13,471 bases of DNA from contig JBKQSL010000133.1 in the NCBI GenBank assembly GCA_052143655.1, positions 1 through 13,471 on the forward strand, in the 5' to 3' direction. The notes beneath the pieces are model-generated. The model made no database searches. It was not told where the DNA came from and worked only from the letters and a program-made list of their open reading frames with translations. Origin of the DNA: CAVSUR01 sp052143655 (lineage in GTDB: Bacteria > Actinomycetota > Actinomycetes > Streptosporangiales > Streptosporangiaceae). Of this stretch, positions 1-6,859 are shown one piece after another. Within the stretch, counting starts at the first letter, position 1. Each line of letters opens with the position of its first letter. The translations under genes were made by a program, and so were the position numbers.

Positions 1-1137
1 CCCTGCGCACCAGGCCAGCGCGGGCAGCCGGCGGTTCCTGCCGCCCAGCAGGATGAGCACGGCGAACAGGTACACCTCGTTGATCGAGCGCAGGTCGGCG
101 TGACCGGTCCAGATGTCGGCGGACAGGAACCCGAGCTCGATCCCGAATGCGAGGAACGCGACCTTCTCCCAGCCGGGCACTGCGGCGGCGCGCAGCCCGG
201 CCAGCGCGGCCACAGCGAACGCGGCCAGCGTGGCCACCTCGGCGAGCCAGATGCAGGCCGCGCCGGTCGCGGGCCACAGCAGACTCAGGTTGAGCCGCAG
301 CGCGGCCGCGAACTCGCTGAATGGCACGGCCCCGCCGGAGTTGCCGGCCAGCCCGGCCGCCAGGATGAACCGCCCGGTCGCTGCCCGCAGGACCAGCTGC
401 CACCCGGCGAACGCGCAGGCGGGCAGCAGCCACGCCAGGTCCGCGGCGCCGGGCCGGGCGCGGCGCCGGACCACCGCCGTGACCCGGACCGCGGCGATGG
501 CCAGCGGAGCGATCAGCACGGTCTCGCGGGTGAGCGCCCCGTAGCCGAGCGCGAGCCCGGCCAGGACGGGGTGGCCGCGGCGCCAGGCGAGCACGCCGCC
601 GAGCAGGCAGGCAGCCGCGACCGGCTCGGTCAGGTCGCAGCCGACGCTGATGAAGAACCCGAAGTAGCCCGCCAGCAGCAGGCCGCACGGCGCGGGCCGG
701 CCGCAGTCGCGGCTGAGCGTCCCGCCGAGCAGCCCGATGGCGCCGATCGCGAGCACGTTGACAGCGACCATCGCCACCGGCACCCAGGCGTGCTGGCCGG
801 CCGAGGCAGCGAAGGCCAGCGCCGGATAGCCGATCCGCTCCAGCCGGAACGGCTCGTCCAGGGTGATCCCGAACGCCGACCGGCTCAGCTGCGCGGGGTC
901 CAGTGCGAGCCGGTAGTAGAACTGCCCGTCATAGCCGTCACCGGGAAAGACGAACAGGCCGCGGGGCACCAGGCCGGGGCGGGAGTACGGCAGCGCGGCG
1001 CGGACGAACTTGGTGATGTTGCCGTCGGCCGCGAGCGCCAGCCGGGCGAGCGCGAAGCACAGCGCACCGCCGAGCGCGATCAGCCCGGAGGCCGCCGGGC
1101 TGATCGCCCGCAACCGCGGTGACGAGGCCAGGGACAT
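1..1137 (-). CDS. Multi-pass membrane protein, GT-C glycosyltransferase-like (3' end outside window)
   Basis: This frame stays open from an ATG at 1137 to the window edge (379 codons seen, no stop). The only upstream in-frame alternative before a TAG at 1147-1149 is an ATT, so ATG 1137 is the natural start. The product starts with a short basic segment and a hydrophobic helix (about residues 15-37). An extracytoplasmic-type loop follows with the motif GDGYDGQFYYRLALDP (residues 66-81), then a long series of hydrophobic segments broken by short Arg-rich loops. The DGYDGQFYY-type loop between TM1 and TM2, with acidic residues, is something I associate with actinobacterial and proteobacterial GT-C-fold proteins that use polyprenyl-phosphate sugars or act in cell-surface glycopolymer formation. 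Donor and acceptor cannot be read from the sequence. It lies downstream of a leftward GT4 gene, about 150 bp away with a hairpin between, so it probably has its own promoter. No strong Shine-Dalgarno is visible. An unrelated multi-pass membrane protein remains possible. Confidence 0.75.
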   Translation of the reverse strand, partial: MSLASSPRLRAISPAASGLIALGGALCFALARLALAADGNITKFVRAALPYSRPGLVPRGLFVFPGDGYDGQFYYRLALDPAQLSRSAFGITLDEPFRLERIGYPALAFAASAGQHAWVPVAMVAVNVLAIGAIGLLGGTLSRDCGRPAPCGLLLAGYFGFFISVGCDLTEPVAAACLLGGVLAWRRGHPVLAGLALGYGALTRETVLIAPLAIAAVRVTAVVRRRARPGAADLAWLLPACAFAGWQLVLRAATGRFILAAGLAGNSGGAVPFSEFAAALRLNLSLLWPATGAACIWLAEVATLAAFAVAALAGLRAAAVPGWEKVAFLAFGIELGFLSADIWTGHADLRSINEVYLFAVLILLGGRNRRLPALAWCAG

Positions 1138-1219
1138 AGAAATCGTCTATCGCCGCTAAAGAAATTTGGTCACTTGTCTCTATGGCCGTTCTGGCGCACA
1201 CTGTCAGCACTGGTCACAC

Positions 1220-1244
1220 CGGCAAGCCCCAGCCGGGCTTGCCG
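1220..1244 (-). terminator. Hairpin downstream of the leftward GT4 gene
   Basis: Perfect 10-bp stem, CGGCAAGCCC (1220-1229) and GGGCTTGCCG (1235-1244), with a 5-nt loop. It starts 44 nt past the stop of the leftward GT4 gene and precedes the leftward membrane-protein gene. No T tract follows on the minus strand, which is common for terminators in high-GC actinomycetes. It could equally be an attenuator-like or RNA-stability hairpin. The rest of 1138-1287 shows no gene. Confidence 0.5.
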
Positions 1245-1287
1245 CGCGCGGGCTGAGCGGCGGCGGCAGCCACGGAGGGGGACACCG

Positions 1288-2481
1288 TCAGCGATGCGCA
1301 CTGATGCGCCCGCCCGGGTCAAGCCGCCGGCGCAGCGAGCCGGGATCCTCGCCGCGGGCCACCGAGGCCAGCAGGCCGCGCAGCGCCGCAGCGCCGTGCT
1401 CCCAGCCGGCCGCGGCGCAGGCGGCGACGCCGGCCCGCGCCAGCCGGGCGGCCACCGGACCGCCGGCGAGCACGGTGCCCAGCGCTTTCGCCCACCCGGG
1501 GACGTCCAGCGGCGGGACCGGCATCGCGGCCTGGCCGGCCACCTCGGCCAGCACGGGAATGTCGCTGGCGACCACCGGCACGCCTGCGGCCATGGCCTCC
1601 AGCACTGGCAGCCCGTAACCCTCGGCCAGGGACGGGAACGCGAAGACCGACGCGGCCCGGTAGACCGCCGGCAGCAGCTCGTCGGTCACCTCCGGCACCA
1701 GCCGGACCCGGCCGGCCAGGCCCAGCTGGCTGACCAGCCGCGGCACCGGGTCGGCGAAGCTGGTGTCGACGCAGCCGACGATCACCAGCGACACGTCCGG
1801 CGGCAGCAGGGCCAGCGCCCGGACCAGCGTCTGCTGGTTCTTGTGCGGCCGGTGCGCGCCGACCGTGAGCACGAACCGGCCGGGCAGCCGGTAGCGCTCG
1901 CGCGCCGCGGCCACATCCGCCGCGCGCACGCCCGCGAACTGCCCGGCATCCACCCCGTTGGGCACCAGCGTCGGGACCGGTGCGCCGGGGTAGTGCTGGC
2001 GGATCTGCTCCAGGCTGGCCCGGGTCGGCGCGGTGACCGCGGCCGCCCGGCGCAGCACCGTCCTGGTGGCCAGCTTCAGCCCGGCCTGCCGGGGCCAGCC
2101 GCCGGCGTAGTGCACGTCGCTCTCGATGGTGCAGTCGTGGATGGTCACCACGATCGGGCACGGCCGGATGAACGGCGTGAACGTCGCGTAGGGCACGTAC
2201 AGCACGCCGGCGCCCGCCGCCCGGATCAGCCGGGCCAGCTCCAGGCACCGGTGCACCGCGGCCAGCCCGATGTCAGTCTCGATGATCTCGGCGTGCGGCG
2301 GCAGCCCGGCCAGCGGGAACAGCTGGGGCCTGCGGGCGCGGACCAGCACCCGCAGCGCCAGGCCGTCGCCTTCCTGCGCCATGTGCCCGGCCAGCTTCAT
2401 CACCGACCTGGCCAGGCCGTGCGCGCCGGGCAGCGCATTGACCCGCGCATCGATGAGAATCGAGCGATCACCACTGGCCAT
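1288..2481 (-). CDS. GT4-family glycosyltransferase (GT-B fold)
   Basis: A 397-aa cytoplasmic retaining glycosyltransferase of the GT4 type (Glycos_transf_1 domain). The N-terminal Rossmann half carries a His-Gly loop (HGLARSVMKL, residues 21-30) and the strand VVTIHDCTIE (111-120). The C-terminal half has the donor-site motif GAHRPHKN (208-215, Arg211 and Lys214) and the EX7E motif with Glu287 and Glu295 in SLAEGYGLPVLEAMA. Length is normal for the family. The reading frame is open far upstream, but that part is antisense to the ABC ATPase gene. The ATG at 2481 is chosen because GGAG sits 7 nt before it and the protein then begins directly with the first beta strand (RSILIDAR). It is divergent from the exporter and glycosyltransferase operon, with 99 bp between. 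This suggests a joint role in making a surface glycan or glycolipid. Sugar donor and acceptor are unknown. Confidence 0.9.
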   Translation of the reverse strand: MASGDRSILIDARVNALPGAHGLARSVMKLAGHMAQEGDGLALRVLVRARRPQLFPLAGLPPHAEIIETDIGLAAVHRCLELARLIRAAGAGVLYVPYATFTPFIRPCPIVVTIHDCTIESDVHYAGGWPRQAGLKLATRTVLRRAAAVTAPTRASLEQIRQHYPGAPVPTLVPNGVDAGQFAGVRAADVAAARERYRLPGRFVLTVGAHRPHKNQQTLVRALALLPPDVSLVIVGCVDTSFADPVPRLVSQLGLAGRVRLVPEVTDELLPAVYRAASVFAFPSLAEGYGLPVLEAMAAGVPVVASDIPVLAEVAGQAAMPVPPLDVPGWAKALGTVLAGGPVAARLARAGVAACAAAGWEHGAAALRGLLASVARGEDPGSLRRRLDPGGRISAHR

Positions 2482-2580
2482 CTGTCCGCTCCGCTGTTCG
2501 TCCGGGGGCGTCCCGGGACCGGGCCCAGCCGGGCCCCCGGAGCGTACCAGGCAGCCATCCGTCCTGGCAGGGGACCTATT
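2482..2580. promoter_or_regulatory. Divergent intergenic region with inverted repeat
   Basis: This 99-bp gap separates the leftward GT4 gene from the rightward ABC operon and must hold both promoters unless transcripts start inside the genes. It contains a perfect 9-bp inverted repeat, TCCGGGGGC (2501-2509) and GCCCCCGGA (2533-2541), with GC palindromes between the arms. The repeat is a candidate operator, but such repeats are also common by chance in GC-rich DNA. I could not assign -35/-10 boxes on either strand. Confidence 0.3.
2569..2574 (+). promoter_or_regulatory. Ribosome binding site deciding the ABC ATPase start
   Basis: AGGGGA is 6 nt upstream of the GTG at 2581 but 18 nt upstream of the in-frame ATG at 2593. 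The spacing favours the GTG as the start, four codons before the usual MIEAQGL beginning of this family. Confidence 0.6.
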
Positions 2581-3561
2581 GTGCACGCTCCGATGATCGA
2601 AGCCCAAGGGCTCGCCAAGTCCTACGGCGCATCCCGCGCGCTGGCCGGGCTGGACCTGTCCGTCCCGGCCGGCACGATCATGTGCCTGCTCGGGCCGAAC
2701 GGGGCAGGCAAGACGACCGCCGTGCGGGTGCTCACCACCTTGCTGCGGCCCGACGCCGGCTGGGCCCGGGTGGCCGGCCACGACGTGCTGCGGGCAGGCC
2801 CGGCCGTGCGGGCGCGCATCGGCCTGTCCGGCCAGTACGCCTCGCTGGATGAATGCCTGACCGGACAGGCCAACCTGATCATGATCGGCGAGCTGAGCCG
2901 GCTGCCGCGCCGCGAGGCCAGGCGGCGGGCCGCCGAGCTGCTGGCCCGGTTCGGCCTGGAGGAGGCGGCCCGCCGCCCGGTGCGGACCTACTCCGGCGGC
3001 ATGCGCCGCCGCCTGGACCTGGCCGCCAGCCTGCTCGGGCGGCCGAGCGTGCTGTTCCTGGACGAGCCGACGACCGGCCTGGACCCGCGCAGCAGGCAGA
3101 CTCTGTGGGACATCATCGGCGAGCTGGTCGCCGCGGGCACGACCGTGCTGCTCACCACCCAGTACCTGGAGGAGGCCGACCGGCTCGCCGACCGGATCTG
3201 CGTGATCGACGGCGGCCGGGTCACCGCCGAGGGCACCCCGGCGGACTTGAAGGCCAGGGTCGGCACCGCGCACATGCGGCTGACGTTCCCGGCCGGCGTA
3301 CCGGCCGACCGGGCGGCCCTGGTGCTGGCCGGGCACGCTGCCGGGCCTGCCCGCCGGCTGTCGGCCAGCTGCCTGGAGATCCCGGTCACCCCGGCCCCCG
3401 GCCTGGTCACCGAGGTGGTCCGGGCGCTGGACGCGGCTGGCATCGGCGTGGACGACGTCACCGTGCGGCGGCCCTCCCTCGATGACGTGTTCCACGCGCT
3501 GACCCGCCGCGGCAGTGCTGGCCCCGCGGCCGCCGCCCCGGCCGGGGACCGGGCGGCGTGA
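2581..3561 (+). CDS. ABC transporter ATP-binding protein, DrrA (daunorubicin-resistance) type
   Basis: A 326-aa ATPase subunit that would power an ABC-2 type exporter at the inner face of the cytoplasmic membrane. Walker A GPNGAGKT is at residues 38-45, the Q-loop region at about 84-90 (GLSGQYA), the signature YSGGM at 137-141, and Walker B LFLDEP with Asp161 and Glu162, followed by TTGLDPRSR. The switch position normally held by His is Gln194 (TTQYLEEAD). As I recall, that Gln is typical of the DrrA branch, so it is not evidence of inactivity. A C-terminal accessory domain (about 230-310) ends with the PSLDDVFHALT motif seen in this branch. The GTG at 2581 is preferred over ATG 2593 for its ribosome binding site. 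The stop overlaps the permease start by 4 nt (GTGA). DrrA relatives export drugs, lipids or glycolipids; two glycosyltransferases downstream favour a glycosylated or lipid substrate. Confidence 0.93.
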   Translation: MHAPMIEAQGLAKSYGASRALAGLDLSVPAGTIMCLLGPNGAGKTTAVRVLTTLLRPDAGWARVAGHDVLRAGPAVRARIGLSGQYASLDECLTGQANLIMIGELSRLPRREARRRAAELLARFGLEEAARRPVRTYSGGMRRRLDLAASLLGRPSVLFLDEPTTGLDPRSRQTLWDIIGELVAAGTTVLLTTQYLEEADRLADRICVIDGGRVTAEGTPADLKARVGTAHMRLTFPAGVPADRAALVLAGHAAGPARRLSASCLEIPVTPAPGLVTEVVRALDAAGIGVDDVTVRRPSLDDVFHALTRRGSAGPAAAAPAGDRAA

Positions 3562-4415
3562 GCGCCCTCGCTGAGCCGGGCGCGGCGCGCAGCCCGATAC
3601 TGGCGGCCCGGCTGCGGTCGGCGCGCTGGGCTCTGTCCGACGTGCGGGTGCTGACCTGGCGCACGCTGGCCCGGATCATCACCACCCCGGAGCAGCTGCT
3701 GAACGTCACCGTGCAGCCGCTCATCTTCGTCCTGCTGTTCAGCTACGTGTTCAACGGCGCGATCACACTGCCGGGACATGGCAGCTACCGGGAGTACCTG
3801 ATAGCCGGCATCTTCGCCGTCAACATGGGCGGCACCGCCCAGGGCGCGGCGATCGGGCTGGCGGTGGACCTGACCACCGGGCTGGTCGACCGGTTCCGGT
3901 CGCTGCCGATGTCGCGGGCCACCGTGCTGGCTGGCCGCACGCTCGCCGACCTGACGCTGACCGGCGTGGCAGCCCTGGTCACGGCCGCGGCCGGCCTGCT
4001 GGTGGGCTGGCGCGTGCACACCGGGCCGGGTGACGTCCTGCTCGCCGCCGGGCTGTGCGCGGCGTTCGCCTACGCGTGCGCGTGGGCCGGCGCATGCGTC
4101 GGGATGCTGGCGCGCGGACCGGAGTCCGCGCAGGCCATCGGGCTGACCGTGATCGTGCCGCTGTCGCTGACCTCCAACGCGTTCATCTCCACCGAGCACC
4201 TGACCCCGTGGCTGCGCGCGATCGCGAACTGGAACCCGGTGAGCGTCATCGCCGCTGCCTGCCGCCAGCTGCTGGGCAACCCGGACCCGGCCGCCGCGAT
4301 CCCGTCCTGGCCGATGCAGCACCCGGAACTGGCCGCGGCGCTGTGGTCAGCTGCGCTGCTGGCGGTGTTCGCGCCGCTCGCGGTGTGGCTGTATGTCCGC
4401 CGGACCCGCCGATGA
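3558..4415 (+). CDS. ABC-2 type transporter permease, DrrB type
   Basis: A 285-aa membrane subunit pairing with the ATPase just upstream. After a cytoplasmic N-terminus it shows about six hydrophobic segments, roughly residues 51-68, 81-102, 133-151, 159-181, 192-212 and 261-280. The cytoplasmic loop LVDRFRSLPMSRATVLAGR (109-127) is the coupling-type segment usual in DrrB-like permeases. The later stretch FISTEHLTPWLRAIANWNPV (209-228) also matches the family pattern of a conserved P-W-L and N-P-V before the last helix. The start is a GTG inside the stop of the ATPase gene, and the end overlaps the next ATG (ATGA), so translation is probably coupled on both sides. The pair would form a half-transporter dimer. 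The substrate cannot be read from the sequence. Confidence 0.92.
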   Translation: MSALAEPGAARSPILAARLRSARWALSDVRVLTWRTLARIITTPEQLLNVTVQPLIFVLLFSYVFNGAITLPGHGSYREYLIAGIFAVNMGGTAQGAAIGLAVDLTTGLVDRFRSLPMSRATVLAGRTLADLTLTGVAALVTAAAGLLVGWRVHTGPGDVLLAAGLCAAFAYACAWAGACVGMLARGPESAQAIGLTVIVPLSLTSNAFISTEHLTPWLRAIANWNPVSVIAAACRQLLGNPDPAAAIPSWPMQHPELAAALWSAALLAVFAPLAVWLYVRRTRR

Positions 4416-5614
4416 GCGGTGCCCGCGATGGCCAGCGGGGCAGCGCCGTTCTGCGCATCCTGCTGGTCACCGACCAGTACCCGCCGATGGTCGGCGGCGT
4501 GCCCAGTGTCACCCGCTCGCTGGCGCGCGGCCTGGCCGAGCGCGGGCATGCCGTGGCGGTGCTGGCGCCCAGCCCGGGCCGCCGCGGCATGCTCGCCGCC
4601 GAGGACCGGGTCAGCGTGCACTACCGGGGGTCGGTGCCGTGGCCCTGGTATGACGGCATGCGGCTGGGCTGCCTGCCGCCGCGGGCCGCCCGGCGGCTGA
4701 TCGGCGCGTTCGGCCCGGATGTGCTGCACGTGCATTCCCCGGTGACGCTCGGCGTGACCGCCCGCGGCGGCGCCGGCCGGCTCGGCGTGCCCGTCGTGTA
4801 CACCAACCACTACCTGCCGGCGAACGCGGCGCCCTCGATGCGGCGGCCGTCCCAGTTCGACGCGCTCTTCTACGCCTACCTTGTCGGCTTCGCCAACCGG
4901 TGCGCTCAGGTGACAGCGCCGTCGGCGACGGCGCTGGCACTGCTGCGCCGCCAGGGGCTGCGCGCGCCGTCGCGGGTCATGTCCAACGGCGTAGACCTGC
5001 GCCGGTTCTCGCCCGGCCCGGCGGACGAGCGGCTGCGGGCCCGGTACCGGCTGCCGCCGGGCCGGCCGCTGATCCTGTCGGTGGGCCGGCTGAGCCCGGA
5101 GAAGAACGTCGGCACGCTGCTGGACGCGGCAGCCCGGCTGCGCCATGACGCGCTGCTGGCTATCGCGGGCGCCGGCCCGGACCAGGCCGCGCTGCTGGCC
5201 AGGGCGGCGCGGCTGCAGCTGGGCGGCCGGGTGCGGTTCCTCGGCCACGTGCCCGGAGCGGACCTGCCCGGCCTGTACCGGCTGGCGGACGCGTTCGCGA
5301 TCGCCTCGCAGGCCGAACTGCAGTCGCTGGCCACGATGGAGGCCATGGCCTGCGGGCTGCCGGTGGCCGCTGCGGACAGCCTGGCGCTCGGCGAGCTGGT
5401 CCTTCCCGGCCGTAACGGCTGGCTGGCCGCTCCAGGCCGGCCGGGCGAGCTGGCCGCCCGGCTGGACGCGCTGCTCGCCGACCCGGGCGCGCGGGCCCGG
5501 ATGGGCGCGCAGAGCCTGGAGATCATCAGCCGTCACGAGCGCCGCCGGTGGCTGGCCGAATGGGAGTCGCTGTACGGCGCGCTGGCGGCGGGCCGGGGGG
5601 AGCGTCCGCGATGA
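4412..5614 (+). CDS. GT4-family glycosyltransferase, diacylglycerol/PI-mannosyltransferase-like
   Basis: A 400-aa GT-B enzyme. The first beta strand RILLVTDQYPP is followed by the glycine loop MVGGVPSV (26-33), which usually contacts the donor phosphate. The donor site has GRLSPEKN (225-232, Arg226 and Lys231), and the EX7E motif is Glu302 and Glu310 in AELQSLATMEAMACGLPVAA. This layout resembles lipid-directed GT4 enzymes such as SQD2, diacylglycerol glucosyltransferases and PimA/PimB-type mannosyltransferases, but I cannot separate these from the sequence. The ATG at 4412 overlaps the permease stop (ATGA), and the gene itself ends in an ATGA overlap with the next one. About 14 residues precede the first strand, and no separate Shine-Dalgarno is obvious, so coupling from the permease is likely. 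It would act at the cytoplasmic membrane face, making a product for the adjacent exporter. Confidence 0.9.
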   Translation: MSGARDGQRGSAVLRILLVTDQYPPMVGGVPSVTRSLARGLAERGHAVAVLAPSPGRRGMLAAEDRVSVHYRGSVPWPWYDGMRLGCLPPRAARRLIGAFGPDVLHVHSPVTLGVTARGGAGRLGVPVVYTNHYLPANAAPSMRRPSQFDALFYAYLVGFANRCAQVTAPSATALALLRRQGLRAPSRVMSNGVDLRRFSPGPADERLRARYRLPPGRPLILSVGRLSPEKNVGTLLDAAARLRHDALLAIAGAGPDQAALLARAARLQLGGRVRFLGHVPGADLPGLYRLADAFAIASQAELQSLATMEAMACGLPVAAADSLALGELVLPGRNGWLAAPGRPGELAARLDALLADPGARARMGAQSLEIISRHERRRWLAEWESLYGALAAGRGERPR

Positions 5615-6846
5615 TTCCCGTGCCCGTTCCGGTCCTGTTCCTGATCGGCGACACCGGCGGCGGCCACCGCAGCGCCGCCGAGGCCGTCAGCGAGGCGCTA
5701 TCCGCCGCGTGGCCGGGCCGCTTCCGCCCGGTCCTGGTGGACCCGCTGCGCGGCCCGGCCGCGCCGCGCCGGCTGCGCTGGCTGATCGGCCTGTACGGGC
5801 CTGCGATCCGGATCACTCCCTGGCTGTGGGGATGGCTGTGGCATGGCTGGGCTTCTCCGCAGGCGATTGACTGGGCGCGTCGCAGCGTGCTGGCCCCGGC
5901 CTACCGCGGCGTCGCGGACGCGGTCGGCGCCGGCGTGCCCGCGCTGATCGTCGCCTTCCATCCGATGGCGGTGGGGGCGGCGGTGCGCGCACGTGACCGC
6001 GGCGCCCCCGGCGTGCCGGTGGTCACGGTCATCACCGACCTGGTCACCGCGCACCTGTCCTGGCGCGACGCCGCGGTCGACCATGTGGTGGTGCCGTCCG
6101 CGGCGATCGCCCGCTGCTGCGCGCAGGGCGGCATCCCGCGCGGCCGGTGCAGCCAGATCGGGCTGCCGGTCGCCGCCGAGTTCGCCGCGGCACCGCCGTC
6201 CCCGGCCGGGCGGCGGGCGCTGCGGCGCCGGCTCGGCCTGCCCCGGGACCGGTTCCTGGTCGTACTGACTGGCGGGGCGGAAGGGTCCGGCGGCCTGTAC
6301 CGCCGCGCCGCCGCGCTGCTGGAGCATTCCGGCGACGTGCAGGTGGCGGTGATCTGCGGCCGCAACCGGATCCTGGCCCGGCGGCTGGCCCGCCGGGCCA
6401 GGCGGGAAGGCGGCCGGCTGACCGTCTGCGGCTTCGTCGGCAACATGGCTGACTGGATGCGCTGCGCCGACGTGGTCGTGGGCAAGGCCGGCCCGGGCAC
6501 GATCGCCGAGGCGGCCTGCTGCGCTGCGCCGCTGATCCTGACCTCCTGCCTGCCAGGCCAGGAGGAGGGCAACGCCGAGTTCGTGGTCAGCGCCGGCGCC
6601 GGCAGCTACGCCCCCCGCCTGCGTGACCTGGTGGCCGAGGTGGCGCGGCTGCGGGCGGACCCGGGTGCGCTGGCCGCGATGCGGGCCGCGGCCGCTGGCC
6701 TGAGCCGGCCCGGCGCGGCGGCGGAGATCGCCGGCCTGCTGGCCGGGCTGGCCCGCCATCCCGCGGTCGCTGCGGCCGCAGGCCGAGGCCGGCCGGACGA
6801 TCCGGATGACAACCCCGAGGTGGCGGCGGCCGCGTTCTCGGTCTAA
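5611..6846 (+). CDS. MGDG-synthase-type glycosyltransferase (GT28-like)
   Basis: A 411-aa protein of the monogalactosyldiacylglycerol synthase / processive diacylglycerol glucosyltransferase group, the same fold as MurG. The N-terminal acceptor domain opens with LIGDTGGGHRSAAEAV (11-26), the family's glycine-rich loop with its His. It continues with the strand VVTVITDLVTAHLSW, a typical feature of this family. The C-terminal UDP-sugar domain has the KAGPGTIAEA motif (292-301) and GQEEGN (316-321), both as in MGDG synthases. Known members move glucose or galactose from UDP-sugars to diacylglycerol at the inner membrane face. That reaction is a family inference here. It is the last gene of the operon, coupled by ATGA to the GT4 gene, so a two-step glycolipid assembly is plausible. 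The C-terminus ends in an acidic, low-complexity tail. It runs convergent with the lipoprotein gene, leaving only 13 bp between stops and no clear terminator. Confidence 0.9.
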   Translation: MIPVPVPVLFLIGDTGGGHRSAAEAVSEALSAAWPGRFRPVLVDPLRGPAAPRRLRWLIGLYGPAIRITPWLWGWLWHGWASPQAIDWARRSVLAPAYRGVADAVGAGVPALIVAFHPMAVGAAVRARDRGAPGVPVVTVITDLVTAHLSWRDAAVDHVVVPSAAIARCCAQGGIPRGRCSQIGLPVAAEFAAAPPSPAGRRALRRRLGLPRDRFLVVLTGGAEGSGGLYRRAAALLEHSGDVQVAVICGRNRILARRLARRARREGGRLTVCGFVGNMADWMRCADVVVGKAGPGTIAEAACCAAPLILTSCLPGQEEGNAEFVVSAGAGSYAPRLRDLVAEVARLRADPGALAAMRAAAAGLSRPGAAAEIAGLLAGLARHPAVAAAAGRGRPDDPDDNPEVAAAAFSV

Positions 6847-6859
6847 GCCGGCCATCAGC

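Noticed and set aside
100..1122. 340-codon rightward open frame
   Set aside because: It is antisense to the membrane-protein gene, which has clear hydrophobic segments and a recognisable motif; the rightward product is low-complexity.
1174..2580. Rightward open frame running into the ABC ATPase
   Set aside because: It lies antisense to the GT4 gene and its residues are Arg/Gly/Gln-rich without family motifs. The ATPase homology begins only after 2581.
2482..3495. Long leftward open frame continuous with the GT4 gene
   Set aside because: It is antisense to the ABC ATPase gene, has the composition of a GC-rich shadow frame, and the GT4 protein has a proper start with a ribosome site at 2481.
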